NCBI RefSeq assembly: GCF_025154015.1
Contig: NZ_JAOAMV010000001.1
Location: 650,675 to 714,674, forward strand
DNA length: 64,000 nucleotides
From: Tsuneonella litorea
GTDB lineage: Bacteria > Pseudomonadota > Alphaproteobacteria > Sphingomonadales > Sphingomonadaceae
Direction: 5' to 3'
In this document: piece by piece, positions 25,057 to 33,972 of the stretch
Layout of the letters: the number at the start of each line of letters is the position of its first letter
Position numbering within the stretch: position 1 is the stretch's first letter
Program-made: the position numbers and the translations under genes
The notes under the pieces: generated by a model
Told to the model about the DNA's origin: nothing
What the model saw: the letters and a program-made list of their open reading frames with translations, nothing else
Databases searched by the model: none

Positions 25057-27537
25057 ATGGCTGGCCGTGTCCCACCCGAGATCGAGACCTGGTTCGCCGG
25101 CCGCGGCTGGCGCGTGCGGCGGCACCAGGCAGAGATGCTCGCGGCGAGCGACGCGGGACGTCACGCGCTGCTCGTCGCCGATACCGGTGCGGGCAAGACG
25201 CTCGCCGGGTTTCTCCCGACGCTGGCGGCATTTACCCCAACGCGGCTCGACGGGGCCGCGCCGCCCGAGGGGCTGCATACGCTCTACGTTTCGCCGCTGA
25301 AGGCGCTGGCGCACGACGTGCAGCGCAACCTCGTCGCCCCGGTCGAGGAAATGGGCCTGCCGATCCGGATCGAGACTCGCAGCGGGGACACCCCTTCCGA
25401 TCGCAAGAAGCGCCAGCGGTCGCGCCCGCCGCACGTGCTGCTGACGACGCCCGAATCGCTCTCGCTGCTGCTCAGCTATCCCGACAGCTTCGGGCTGTTC
25501 GCGGGCCTGAGGCGCGTCGTGATCGACGAGGTCCACGCCTTCGCCACCGGCAAGCGCGGCGACCTGCTCGCGCTGGCGCTCACGCGCCTGCAGGCCATCG
25601 CGCCTGAGATGAAGCGTACGGCGCTCAGCGCCACGCTCGCCAATCCGGAGGGCTTTCGCGAGTGGCTCGCCCCGTGGGGCGAGATCGACACGGTCGAACT
25701 GGTCGAGGGAGAGCCTGGCGCCCCCGCCGAGGTCGAGATCCTGCTGCCGGTGGAAGAGCGGGTCCCGTGGGGCGGCCACGCGGCGACCTGGGCCATACCC
25801 CAGCTCTACGAGGAGATCCGCCGCAACCGGACGACGCTGATATTCACCAACACCCGCTTCCTGGCCGAATACGTGTTCCAGAACCTGTGGAACGCGAACG
25901 AGGACACGCTGCCGATCGGCATCCACCACGGCTCGCTCAGCAAGGAAGCGCGGCGCAAGGTCGAAGGCGCGATGGCGCGCGGCGAACTGCGTGCGCTCGT
26001 CGCCACCGCCAGCCTCGACCTCGGGATCGACTGGGGGGACATCGACCTCGTCGTCCAGATGGGGGCACCCAAGGGCTCGTCGCGCCTGCTCCAGCGGATC
26101 GGGCGCGCGAACCACCGGCTCGATTGCCCGAGCCGGGCGATCCTGGTGCCGGGCAACCGGTTCGAGTTCCTCGAGGCCACCGCCGCCAAGGATGCGGTCG
26201 ACGAGGGCCAGCGCGACGGCGAGGACTTCCGTCCCGGCGGACTCGACGTGCTCGCCCAGCACGTGATGGCCTGCGCTTGCGCCGCCCCGTTCGACGAGGC
26301 CGCGCTGCTCGCCGAAGTGCGTTCGAGCCTGGCCTATGCCTGGCTCGACCAGGAGGACTGGGAACGCGTGCTGACCTTCGTCGCGACCGGCGGCTATGCG
26401 CTCAAGGCCTACGACAAGTTCCAGCGCATCGTGAAGGACGGCGATGGAAGCTGGCGGTTGAGCCATCCCGAACACGCGGCGCGGCACCGGCTCAACGCCG
26501 GGATCATCGTCGATTCCGAGATGCTCGACGTGCGGTTCCGCAACGGGCGCTCGCTCGGCAAGGTCGAGGAACGCTTCGCCGCTTCGCTGCGCCCGGGCGA
26601 CACTTTCCAGTTCGCGGGCATCAACCTCGAGGTCGAGCGGATCAAGGACATGGAGCTGACCGTGCGCGCATCGTCGAAGGCGGCGATGATCCCGAGCTAT
26701 GGCGGTCAGCGCCTGCCGCTCACGACGCATCTTGCCGAGCGGGTGCGGGCGATGCTGGTCGACCGGGCGAGCTGGGCCCGCTTTCCCGACGACGTGCGCG
26801 AATGGCTGGAAGTGCAGGACTGGCGCAGCGCGATGCCAGGCCCCGACACGCTGCTCGTCGAAAGCTTTCCGCACGCGAAGAAGCACTACACGGTATTCTA
26901 CACCTTCATCGGGTGGAATGCGAACCAGTCGCTGGGGATGCTGATCACCAAGCGGATGGAAGAGCGCGGGCTCTCGCCGCTGGGCTTCAATGCCAACGAC
27001 TATTGCCTCGCGGTGTGGAGCCTCAGGCCGGTCATCGACCCCGCGCCGCTGCTGTCGCCCGACATCCTGCAGGACGAGTTTGTCGAATGGGTGCAGAACT
27101 CGCACCTGCTTCGACGCGCCTTCCGCGAGGTGGCGGTAATCGGCGGGCTGGTCGAGCGCCAGCACCCGGGCAAGCGCAAGACTGGCAAGCAGGTGACCTT
27201 TTCGACCGACCTCATCTACGACGTGCTGCGCAAGTACGAGCCCGACCACGTGCTGCTCCAGGCCGCCTGGGCCGATGCGCGGACGCGAATGACCGACATC
27301 GGACGGCTCGGCGACCTGCTGGACCGAGCTGCCGACGAACTCGTGCTGGTCGAACTCGACCGGGTCAGCCCGCTCGCGGTGCCGGTGATGACGCTGATCG
27401 GGCGCGAGACGATGCCGCAGGGCTCTGTCGACGACGAACTCGTGCTCGAGGCCGAAACGCTCGCCTCCGCGGCGATGCGAATGGAGGATGCGGCGGACTA
27501 CCGCGGGGAGGACGAAGACGTAGCCGGCGCCGGCTGA
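25057..27537 (+). CDS. Lhr-type DEXH-box helicase, ligase-associated group
   Basis: An 826-residue superfamily 2 helicase of the length of the ligase-associated DEXH group (shorter than full Lhr). Walker A ADTGAGKT is at 41-48, YVSPLKALAHDV is motif Ia, and the DEVH box lies in VVIDEVHAFATGKRG. Motif III SATLAN, the C-lobe LQRIGRANHR (motif VI) and the winged-helix/beta-barrel Lhr core follow. Known relatives act in DNA repair with an ATP-dependent ligase, a nuclease and a phosphatase. None of those partners is next to it here. The last 40 nt overlap the convergent GNAT gene. Confidence 0.88.
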   Translation: MAGRVPPEIETWFAGRGWRVRRHQAEMLAASDAGRHALLVADTGAGKTLAGFLPTLAAFTPTRLDGAAPPEGLHTLYVSPLKALAHDVQRNLVAPVEEMGLPIRIETRSGDTPSDRKKRQRSRPPHVLLTTPESLSLLLSYPDSFGLFAGLRRVVIDEVHAFATGKRGDLLALALTRLQAIAPEMKRTALSATLANPEGFREWLAPWGEIDTVELVEGEPGAPAEVEILLPVEERVPWGGHAATWAIPQLYEEIRRNRTTLIFTNTRFLAEYVFQNLWNANEDTLPIGIHHGSLSKEARRKVEGAMARGELRALVATASLDLGIDWGDIDLVVQMGAPKGSSRLLQRIGRANHRLDCPSRAILVPGNRFEFLEATAAKDAVDEGQRDGEDFRPGGLDVLAQHVMACACAAPFDEAALLAEVRSSLAYAWLDQEDWERVLTFVATGGYALKAYDKFQRIVKDGDGSWRLSHPEHAARHRLNAGIIVDSEMLDVRFRNGRSLGKVEERFAASLRPGDTFQFAGINLEVERIKDMELTVRASSKAAMIPSYGGQRLPLTTHLAERVRAMLVDRASWARFPDDVREWLEVQDWRSAMPGPDTLLVESFPHAKKHYTVFYTFIGWNANQSLGMLITKRMEERGLSPLGFNANDYCLAVWSLRPVIDPAPLLSPDILQDEFVEWVQNSHLLRRAFREVAVIGGLVERQHPGKRKTGKQVTFSTDLIYDVLRKYEPDHVLLQAAWADARTRMTDIGRLGDLLDRAADELVLVELDRVSPLAVPVMTLIGRETMPQGSVDDELVLEAETLASAAMRMEDAADYRGEDEDVAGAG

Positions 27538-27956
27538 AGCCACTGCGCCATGCCTTGCGAGTGGGGAGCTACCGGCGCGAATCCGAACTGGGCATAGAGC
27601 CGGTTCGCCTCGCCGTCCGCGATCAGGCTGACGTATGCGGGGGCAGATAGCCTTGCGGCGAGTGCCTCGAGCAAGAGCGAGACGATGACCTTGCCGATAC
27701 CCCTGCCCTGATGCGCGGGATCGACTGCGATGTCGCAAACCTGGAAGAACAGGCCGCCGTCGCCGATCACCCGGCCCATCCCAACGGCGGAGAGCCCGTG
27801 GCGGACAACCACTCCGGCAACGGTGCCGGGCAATCCCGCGCGGGCAGCTTCTTCGCTGAAGGGGGACAGGCCCGCGACGACGCGAAGGCGCAGGTAGTCG
27901 GCGAGAGAAGGGGTCTCGCAATCACTGGCATATCCCGGGGGCAGTCGAACGTTCAT
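27498..27956 (-). CDS. GNAT-family N-acetyltransferase
   Basis: A 152-residue GNAT protein. The acetyl-CoA loop is QGRGIGKVIVSLLLEAL (Q/R-x-x-G-x-G/A), preceded by the FQVCDIAVDPAH strand and followed by ANRLYAQFGF. Substrate unknown. There is no clear Shine-Dalgarno sequence; a promoter-like pair ends 9 nt before the ATG. Confidence 0.82.
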   Translation of the reverse strand: MNVRLPPGYASDCETPSLADYLRLRVVAGLSPFSEEAARAGLPGTVAGVVVRHGLSAVGMGRVIGDGGLFFQVCDIAVDPAHQGRGIGKVIVSLLLEALAARLSAPAYVSLIADGEANRLYAQFGFAPVAPHSQGMAQWLQPAPATSSSSPR

Positions 27957-27965
27957 TCGGCAGGA

Positions 27966-27994
27966 CGTCTAGGCGTTCCGAAACCGCGTCGCCA
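27966..27994 (-). promoter_or_regulatory. Candidate near-leaderless promoter of the GNAT gene
   Basis: On the minus strand TGGCGA (27994-27989), exactly 17 nt, TAGACG (27971-27966), then 9 nt to the ATG at 27956. Here TAGACG cannot easily be explained as a Shine-Dalgarno sequence. Confidence 0.4.
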
Positions 27995-28104
27995 GTGGTG
28001 GAGGCGGCATGGGAAGCGCCGCGGGCACCAGGCGCGTGCTCGTCAAGGGTGGCGCGCGATCGCGCGGCGGATTGGTCCACGCCGAAAGCGGGTCACGCGG
28101 ACAA

Positions 28105-28135
28105 ACGAAAAGGGGGCGGATCGCTCCGCCCCCTT
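28105..28135 (-). terminator. Rho-independent terminator of the tonB-exbB-exbD operon
   Basis: AAGGGGGCGGA (28110-28120) and TCCGCCCCCTT (28125-28135) form a perfect 11-bp stem with a 4-nt loop. On the minus strand it is followed by TTTCGTTTG. It lies 31 nt past the last exbD stop. Confidence 0.85.
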
Positions 28136-28165
28136 GTCAATTCATCCGCCCTGGGTCGGCGCGGG

Positions 28166-28609
28166 TCAGGCGGGTGCCTTGCCGAACTCGCGGTACTTCT
28201 CGTTGCCCACGAACCCGAACTTGGTGACGCCCGACGCCTTGATGACGTTGAGCACCCGGATCGACAGGTCATAGCTCGCCTGCTGGTCGGGCTCGAACTG
28301 CAGCTCCGGCTCGGGCTGGATCGCCTTGGTCGCCTCGAGATTGCGGACCAGCTCGCCCTGGTCGATCGCGGTGCCGTTCCACAGGATCTCGTTCTGCGGG
28401 GTGAGCACGATCTTGTTCTTGATCGGGTCGATCATGTCCGGCGGCGGCGGCTCGTTGTTGGGCACCGGCAGGTCGATGTCGACCGAGTGCGTCGCCACGG
28501 GGATGGTAATGATGAACATGATCAGGAGCACGAGCATGACGTCGATCAACGGCGTCGTGTTCATCTCCATCATCGGCGAGCCATCGTCCTTGCCGCCTGA
28601 CATTGCCAT
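28166..28609 (-). CDS. exbD: ExbD/TolR-family biopolymer transport protein (second copy)
   Basis: A 147-residue protein with a short cytoplasmic N-terminus, then one membrane helix (about 18-40) carrying the proton-path aspartate in TTPLIDVMLVLLIMF. A periplasmic C-terminal domain ends in ASGVTKFGFVGNEK. It forms the proton-driven motor with ExbB that energises TonB. Last gene of the operon, 42 nt after the other exbD. Confidence 0.92.
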   Translation of the reverse strand: MAMSGGKDDGSPMMEMNTTPLIDVMLVLLIMFIITIPVATHSVDIDLPVPNNEPPPPDMIDPIKNKIVLTPQNEILWNGTAIDQGELVRNLEATKAIQPEPELQFEPDQQASYDLSIRVLNVIKASGVTKFGFVGNEKYREFGKAPA

Positions 28610-28651
28610 GCTGGGTTACTCCTGAATTCGCTTCGTCGGATCGCGGCTGGT

Positions 28652-29185
28652 TCAGCCGTTCGGATCGACCGGGTTCGAGATGAAGCCGACGGTGGGATAG
28701 CCCGCCGCCTGCACGTTGTAGATGGCCCCCGCGATGCAGCGCCACGGCGCGTTGACGTCACCGCGGATGTGGACCTGCGGGATCGCCTCGGGGTTCTCCA
28801 TCAGCGCCTCGGGTCCGCCGGCCGCTTGGACGATCGCGTCGAGACGCTCGAACGCCTGGTCGTAGAGTTCCTTCGAATCGACCGGGGTGGTGTTGTTGAA
28901 ATACACCCGGCACTGGCCGTTGCGCGATGCGCCCTCGAAGCCCGGTTCGCCCGCGCTGCGGCCGGCGTCGTCGGTCGTGCTCACGGTCAGGAGCAGGTTC
29001 TCGACCTTGTCCTTCGATTCGCTGGACGGCATCACCGGAATCTTGAGCTTCTCGATCGTCTGGATCGCGACCGGCACCGCGATGAGGAAGATGATCAGAA
29101 GCACCAGCATCACGTCCACCAGCGGCGTGGTGTTGATGTCCGACATCGGCGTCTCGATGCCGCCGCCTCCGCTAGAAATCGCCAT
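28652..29185 (-). CDS. exbD: ExbD/TolR-family biopolymer transport protein (first copy)
   Basis: A 177-residue paralogue of the next gene, with the same TTPLVDVMLVLLIIF helix and essential aspartate. Its periplasmic part is longer, with a Cys in GQCRVYFNN and the HIRGDVNAPWRC stretch. Two exbD genes after exbB are common in sphingomonads and xanthomonads; the second copy may modulate specificity. It follows exbB after a strong intercistronic hairpin. Confidence 0.92.
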   Translation of the reverse strand: MAISSGGGGIETPMSDINTTPLVDVMLVLLIIFLIAVPVAIQTIEKLKIPVMPSSESKDKVENLLLTVSTTDDAGRSAGEPGFEGASRNGQCRVYFNNTTPVDSKELYDQAFERLDAIVQAAGGPEALMENPEAIPQVHIRGDVNAPWRCIAGAIYNVQAAGYPTVGFISNPVDPNG

Positions 29186-29222
29186 GGGCTTCCTGTCCTA
29201 TCTCAATTCGTTCGTACGGTTG

Positions 29223-29253
29223 GCGGGGGAAGGGCTTGCGACCCTTCCCCCGC
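29223..29253 (-). other. Intercistronic hairpin between exbB and exbD
   Basis: GCGGGGGAAGGG (29223-29234), a 7-nt loop, and CCCTTCCCCCGC (29242-29253): a perfect 12-bp stem with no T-run after it. It probably protects the upstream tonB-exbB mRNA end or lowers exbD expression relative to exbB. Confidence 0.7.
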
Positions 29254-29261
29254 GGAACCGG

Positions 29262-30044
29262 TCAGGTGCGCGGCGCGGCCGGCTTCGCCGGAGCGGTCGC
29301 GGCTGCCTTGGCTGCCTGCTGGGTCGACGTCTGCGTGATCACCGCCGGCTTCACGGCACCCTTCGAGTTGATGTTCGCGAGGATGTCGGTCGAGAAGCCC
29401 GAGAGCAGCTCGGCGATCCGCTTGTTGCGGCTCTGGAGCCAGTTGTAGGCAAGCACGGCCGGAACCGCGACGAGCAGGCCGATGGCGGTCATGATCAGCG
29501 CTTCGCCGACCGGTCCGGCGACCTTGTCGATCGAGGCCGAACCGGCGAGGCCGATGTTGATCAGCGCGCGGTAGATGCCGATGACGGTGCCGAGCAGGCC
29601 GACGAACGGAGCGGTCGCGCCCACGGTCGCGAGGAACGGCAGGCCGCCAGCGAGCTTGGCGTTGATCGAGGCTTCCGAACGCGCGAGCGAACCGTGCAGC
29701 CAGTCATGTGCTTCCATGGCGTCGGTCATCTTGCCGTGCGATTCCTCGGCGGTCAGGCCGTCGTCGACGAGCTGGCGCCACGCACTGTTCTTCTCGAGCT
29801 TGTTGGCACCTTCGCGCAGGGTCGGGGCGCGCCAGAACTGGGTGCGCACGCCCTTGTACTGGTTGAAGATCTTCTGCTGTTCGATCCACTTGGTGATGAG
29901 GATGTAGAACGAGCCGACCGACATGATCACGAGCACGCCGAAGATCGACCACGCGATCACGCCGCCCTGCTCAAGCGCCTCGTAGAAGCCGAACTGGTTC
30001 TTCGGCGCTGCGCCACCGGCGGCGGCGAGAAGTTCGATGTACAT
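29262..30044 (-). CDS. exbB: ExbB/TolQ/MotA-family proton channel
   Basis: A 260-residue membrane protein with three helices (about 25-50, 155-180, 200-225). It has the conserved ATVGATAPFVGLLGTVIGIYRA segment and the GEALIMTAIGLLVAVPAV helix of the family. It forms the pentameric ring around ExbD that uses the proton gradient to drive TonB. The C-terminus ends in an Ala/Pro/Thr/Lys-rich tail. It starts 48 nt after tonB. Confidence 0.93.
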   Translation of the reverse strand: MYIELLAAAGGAAPKNQFGFYEALEQGGVIAWSIFGVLVIMSVGSFYILITKWIEQQKIFNQYKGVRTQFWRAPTLREGANKLEKNSAWRQLVDDGLTAEESHGKMTDAMEAHDWLHGSLARSEASINAKLAGGLPFLATVGATAPFVGLLGTVIGIYRALINIGLAGSASIDKVAGPVGEALIMTAIGLLVAVPAVLAYNWLQSRNKRIAELLSGFSTDILANINSKGAVKPAVITQTSTQQAAKAAATAPAKPAAPRT

Positions 30045-30092
30045 GGGTGAAAGTCCTCTCAGATGAAACGGATGAAAAAGGGGTTCAACGGG

Positions 30093-30758
30093 TTATTGCG
30101 GAATTTCCCAGCGCACCGAACTCGACCAGGTCCCCGAGGTCTCGTTGCCGTCGCCGTCGGTAGCCGGGTTGAAGCGCGCCCGCCGTGAAATCAGCGAACA
30201 GGTCGTGCTGTCGAGATCCGAATGACCGCTCGAGCCGGTGACCTGGCAGTTCGAGACGCGGCCGTTCGCATCGACGGTCACGGTGAACCGCGTCACGCCT
30301 TCGCGTTCCTCGCGCAGGGCGCGGCTGGGATAGTCGTTGGCGTTGGCCCAGTTGCCGGGGTTGCCGCGCGGCGTGGGCGACTTGGGCTGGAACCGCGGCG
30401 GCGGCGGCGGCGGCGGCGCGACGGGCGCCGGCGGCGGCACGCGCAGTGCCGGAGGTGCCGGCGGCGGGATCGTCGGCTGGGTCTGGATCGGCGGTGGTGC
30501 CGGCGCGATGTTGATCGGCGGCGGCGGAGCGACCGGCGGCGGCGGCGCCACGTCGGGCTGTTCCTGCGGCGGCGGCGGTTCCTCCTCGGGCGGCGGCGGC
30601 TCCTCGATATCCACCGTCGTCACGCGCTCGACAGCCTTCTTGATCGCCGAATAGGCGAGGCCGGTCACGAGAGCATAGCCGATGGCGATATGGATGAGTG
30701 CAACGATGACAATCGCAATGATGCGATTGGAACTCATCTGTTGGTCAGCGTAGGCCAT
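30093..30758 (-). CDS. tonB: TonB energy transducer
   Basis: A 221-residue protein. It has a cytoplasmic N-terminus, one membrane helix (about 12-32, IIAIVIVALIHIAIGYAL), a long Pro/Glu-rich periplasm-spanning region (about 53-125) and a C-terminal TonB domain (YPSRALREEREG, RFTVTVDANGRV) with a Cys pair. GGAG lies 12 nt before the ATG. It transfers ExbB/ExbD energy to outer-membrane receptors for iron chelates and other ligands. First gene of the operon. Confidence 0.95.
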   Translation of the reverse strand: MAYADQQMSSNRIIAIVIVALIHIAIGYALVTGLAYSAIKKAVERVTTVDIEEPPPPEEEPPPPQEQPDVAPPPPVAPPPPINIAPAPPPIQTQPTIPPPAPPALRVPPPAPVAPPPPPPPRFQPKSPTPRGNPGNWANANDYPSRALREEREGVTRFTVTVDANGRVSNCQVTGSSGHSDLDSTTCSLISRRARFNPATDGDGNETSGTWSSSVRWEIPQ

Positions 30759-30782
30759 TCAGTCGCATCACTCCATCGTCGG

Positions 30783-30804
30783 TGCCGGATGCTGGCATCC
30801 GGCA
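30783..30804 (-). promoter_or_regulatory. Hairpin/palindrome in the tonB leader region
   Basis: TGCCGGATG (30783-30791) and CATCCGGCA (30796-30804) form a perfect 9-bp inverted repeat with a 4-nt loop, 24 nt upstream of the tonB ATG. It could be an operator or a 5'-leader hairpin. The rest of the 347-nt gap (30759-31105) holds no ORF I can support and no clear -35/-10 pair for tonB. Confidence 0.5.
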
Positions 30805-31105
30805 AAAACAAACATCGGATGCGCGCGATTCGCAAACCATCGCGCCCCGACGCAATCCATGCTTGTCCACCCTGTCGGCCCACCGGTTCACGGCGACCGA
30901 ACGGCCCGCCGGATCCCCGATGACCCGGCTGGGGGCCCCTGTCCGAAGGTTATTGTTCTTCTCCCCGGACCGCCGGACCCTTAACCGCGAAGCAAACCCC
31001 AGGCAAACCCTTTTCCGGTTAAGGCCGGATTCACGCCTGAGCCGCTGAACGAGCGGGACGGGATCCGGTTTCCAATTTCCCGCGATGCTTCTAGGTGACC
31101 CGGCA

Positions 31106-31948
31106 ATGATCAGACTGCGTGATTCCCTCCGCCCGGCCTTTGCCGCCGCCGCGCTTGCCGTTTGTGTCGCAGCGGCTCCGCCACCCACTCCGGTCCCGCC
31201 GCCCACCTATGCCGACCTGGCCGACCTCGCCGATGCGGCCGGGCTTGTCGTCCATGCGAAGATCAAGCGGGCGATCCCTCTTTCGCCCGAGCGCGCGGGC
31301 ACCCTCGCCCCGGGGCAGGCGCGGGTCTACGTGGAGGCGGAAACGGTGGCGCTGATCGCGGGCAACGCGCCGCTCGGCCAGTCGATAAAGTATCTCGTCG
31401 ACGTGCCGCTCGACGCGAAGGGCAAGGTGCCCAAGCTCAAGAAACGCGAGGTGGTGCTGTTCGGGCGCGCCGTCACGGGCAAGCCGGGCGAGATCCAGCT
31501 GGTGGGACCGTCGGCGCAGGTCGACTGGGACCCGGCGCTCGAGGCACGGTTGCGCCCGGTGCTGGCCGAGCTCGTTTCGGCCGATGCCGCGCCTGCTGTC
31601 ACCGGCGTGCGTGACGCGCTGTCGGTCGCGGGCACGCTTGCGGGCGAATCGGAAACGCAGATATTCCTTTCGACGAAAAGCGGCGATCCGGTGTCGCTGA
31701 CCGTGGTGCGGCGCCCCGGGATGGCGCCGGTGTGGGGCGTGTCGTTCGGCGAGATCGTTGACCAGGCGGCCCGCCCGCCGGAACGCGAAACGCTGGCCTG
31801 GTACCGGCTCGCGTGCTTCCTGCCGCGCCAGTTGCCGGCCGCGGCGAACCTGGCCCAGGACGCGGAATCGCGCACCCGCGCGGCGCAGGACTATCGGTTC
31901 GTCATCGAGCAGCTCGGCGCCTGCCCGCGGACGCTTGCGCGGCAATAG
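31106..31948 (+). CDS. Secreted protein of unknown function
   Basis: The ATG at 31106 follows AGGTGA by 7 nt and gives 280 residues; a start 21 nt upstream is less likely. An N-terminal signal peptide (about 1-24) is followed by a Pro-rich linker and a soluble domain (about 36-270). The motif KVPKLKKREVVLFGR and a C-terminal Cys pair (LACFLPRQ, LGACPRT) are visible. I do not recognise the family. It lies 46 nt before hom on the same strand and may share its transcript. Confidence 0.65.
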   Translation: MIRLRDSLRPAFAAAALAVCVAAAPPPTPVPPPTYADLADLADAAGLVVHAKIKRAIPLSPERAGTLAPGQARVYVEAETVALIAGNAPLGQSIKYLVDVPLDAKGKVPKLKKREVVLFGRAVTGKPGEIQLVGPSAQVDWDPALEARLRPVLAELVSADAAPAVTGVRDALSVAGTLAGESETQIFLSTKSGDPVSLTVVRRPGMAPVWGVSFGEIVDQAARPPERETLAWYRLACFLPRQLPAAANLAQDAESRTRAAQDYRFVIEQLGACPRTLARQ

Positions 31949-31959
31949 TTTCTCTTTGT

Positions 31960-31988
31960 TGGCCCCGGCGTGCGCGCTCCGATAGGAG
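31960..31988 (+). promoter_or_regulatory. Possible hom promoter overlapping its ribosome site
   Basis: TGGCCC (31960-31965), 17 nt, TAGGAG (31983-31988), then 6 nt to the ATG. AGGAG is also a good Shine-Dalgarno sequence, so the promoter reading is the weaker one here. Confidence 0.25.
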
Positions 31989-31994
31989 CGGGGC

Positions 31995-33371
31995 ATGGAG
32001 ACGGGAACTTCGAAAGCACCGCCGCGCCCGCTGCGCGTCGCGCTCGCCGGCGTCGGCACGGTGGGCGCGGGCGTCGTCCGGCTGCTCGACGCCAATGCGC
32101 GGCTGATAGAGGCGCGGGCCGGGCGCGCGATCCGGGTGGTCGCGGTCAGCGCGCGCGATCGCGACAAGGATCGCGGGGTCGACCTTTCGCCGTTCGCCTG
32201 GTGCGACGACATGACCGCGATGGCGGCGCGCGACGACGTCGACGCGGTCGTCGAACTGGTGGGCGGCGCCGATGGGCCAGCGCTGACCCTGGCGCGCAAC
32301 GCGATCGCCGGCGGCAAGGCGCTGGTGACGGCCAACAAGGCGATGATCGCCCACCACGGCCTCGCGCTCGGCGAGGCCGCCGAAGCGGCCGGGGTTCCGC
32401 TCAAGTTCGAAGCCGCCGTCGCGGGCGGCATCCCGATCATCAAGGGCCTGCGCGAAGGGGCCGCCGCGAACGCCATCGACCGGGTGCAGGGCATTCTCAA
32501 CGGCACCTGCAACTTCATCCTGTCGACGATGGAAGACACCGGCCGCGATTTCGCCGACGTGCTCGCCGAAGCGCAGGCGAAGGGCTTTGCCGAAGCCGAC
32601 CCCACCCTCGACATCGAGGGCATCGACGCGGGGCACAAGCTCGCGATCCTCGCTGCCATCGCGTTCGGCGCGCGGCTCGATCTCGACCATGTCAGCTGCG
32701 AAGGGATCGCGCGGGTGCGCGCCGCCGACATCGCCCGCGCGCGCGATCTCGGCTTCGTCATCCGGCTTGTCGGCGAGGCGGACGTCGAGCAATCGGGGAG
32801 CGGCGGCGCGGCGCGGCTGCTCCAGCGCGTCCGTCCGTGCCTCGTCCCGCGCGACCATCCGCTGGCGCACGTCGACGGACCGACCAACGCGGTCGTGGCG
32901 CAAGGCAATTATTCGGGGCGCCTGCTGTTCCAGGGGGCAGGCGCAGGAGACGGGCCGACCGCGAGTGCCGTGGTCGCCGACCTGATCGACATTGCTCGCT
33001 GGGCGGCCAGGAACGGTTCGGCCGGCGGAGATGCCGGCGGAGAGACCGGGGGCGCCTTCTCGATCCCGGTCGGCGCGCTCGTCGCCATGGCCCCGGCCGA
33101 GCCCGGTGAGCGGCGCGGACGGACCTACATCCGGTTCACCGTCGCCGACCGGCCCGGCGTGCTCGCCGAGATCACCGCAGCGATGCGCGATGCCGAAGTG
33201 TCGATCGAGAGCCTGATCCAGCAGGGCGAGCCCGACGAGGCGGGCGAAGTGCTGGTGGCGATGGTGACTCACGAAGGGGCCGAGAGATGCGTCAGCGAGG
33301 CGCTGCGCCTGCTCGACGGTTCGGCGAGCCTGACCGCGGCCCCGCTGGTCATGCCTATCCTGGCGGCCTGA
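31995..33371 (+). CDS. hom: Homoserine dehydrogenase
   Basis: A 458-residue enzyme with the NAD(P) loop GVGTVGAGVV, the VTANKAMIA block, the catalytic NGTCNFIL region, and a C-terminal ACT domain (about 372-455, RFTVADRPGVLAEIT) for feedback control by threonine. It reduces aspartate semialdehyde to homoserine in threonine/methionine synthesis. The hom-glpX proximity seen here is common in sphingomonads. Its last 17 nt overlap the next gene on the opposite strand. Confidence 0.95.
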   Translation: METGTSKAPPRPLRVALAGVGTVGAGVVRLLDANARLIEARAGRAIRVVAVSARDRDKDRGVDLSPFAWCDDMTAMAARDDVDAVVELVGGADGPALTLARNAIAGGKALVTANKAMIAHHGLALGEAAEAAGVPLKFEAAVAGGIPIIKGLREGAAANAIDRVQGILNGTCNFILSTMEDTGRDFADVLAEAQAKGFAEADPTLDIEGIDAGHKLAILAAIAFGARLDLDHVSCEGIARVRAADIARARDLGFVIRLVGEADVEQSGSGGAARLLQRVRPCLVPRDHPLAHVDGPTNAVVAQGNYSGRLLFQGAGAGDGPTASAVVADLIDIARWAARNGSAGGDAGGETGGAFSIPVGALVAMAPAEPGERRGRTYIRFTVADRPGVLAEITAAMRDAEVSIESLIQQGEPDEAGEVLVAMVTHEGAERCVSEALRLLDGSASLTAAPLVMPILAA

Positions 33372-33870
33372 CCGCTCGATCGCTGTTATCCGCGCCCGAG
33401 TCTCCGCTTGCGTCCCCTCTCGGGGCGAGGCCGCGCGCGACGCGGTCGGCGTCCGAGCCGGGAGGCGCCTCGGGAATCGCCTTGAGGTCGATGATCGGCG
33501 GCATCGGCGGCGGGCATGGCGGGATGAAGCATCCCCGCGCAACGACCGCGCCGGGGTAAACGGTGCCGACATCGGGCGCACGCGGCACCCCGCCGCGGGC
33601 CCCAGCCCCGGTCGGATCGAGATCGCTGCTCGAACGCACGCGGAACTGCTCCTGATCCTGCGTCTGGGCGCAGACGACGATTTCGTCGCCCGGGGCGCGC
33701 GGGGGACACTCTTCCTTCCGGCGCGTATCGGGCGGACCGTAGGCCTCTGCCGCCGCGTCGACCGCCTGCGCGGCGGTGAGAGGCGCTTCGCGCGCCGACT
33801 GCGCCGTGGCTGCCGCAGCGAGCCCGGATGCAAGGGCCGCGAACGGGAATGCCCACCTGCTCCGCTTCAT
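33355..33870 (-). CDS. Secreted Pro/Cys-containing protein of unknown function
   Basis: A 171-residue protein with a signal peptide (about 1-23, cleaved after TAQ). A short mature domain contains the ECPPRAPGDEIVVCAQ motif, seen in many small sphingomonad secreted proteins, and a second Cys pair in CFIPPCPP. The tail is disordered. Function unknown. It sits between hom and glpX on the opposite strand. Confidence 0.6.
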   Translation of the reverse strand: MKRSRWAFPFAALASGLAAAATAQSAREAPLTAAQAVDAAAEAYGPPDTRRKEECPPRAPGDEIVVCAQTQDQEQFRVRSSSDLDPTGAGARGGVPRAPDVGTVYPGAVVARGCFIPPCPPPMPPIIDLKAIPEAPPGSDADRVARGLAPRGDASGDSGADNSDRAVRPPG

Positions 33871-33972
33871 GGGCGGGCGGCAGTCGGGATCGAGGCCATC
33901 GCTCGGCTCGACAATCCGCTCCTCCCTCGTCTAAGCGCGCCGCCAGACAGCGGATCCAGGGGTGAATCTCGA

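Noticed and set aside
30400..30610. Dense GGC/GCC triplet runs looking like a DNA repeat
   Set aside because: They encode the Pro-rich spacer of TonB, so no separate repeat element is needed.
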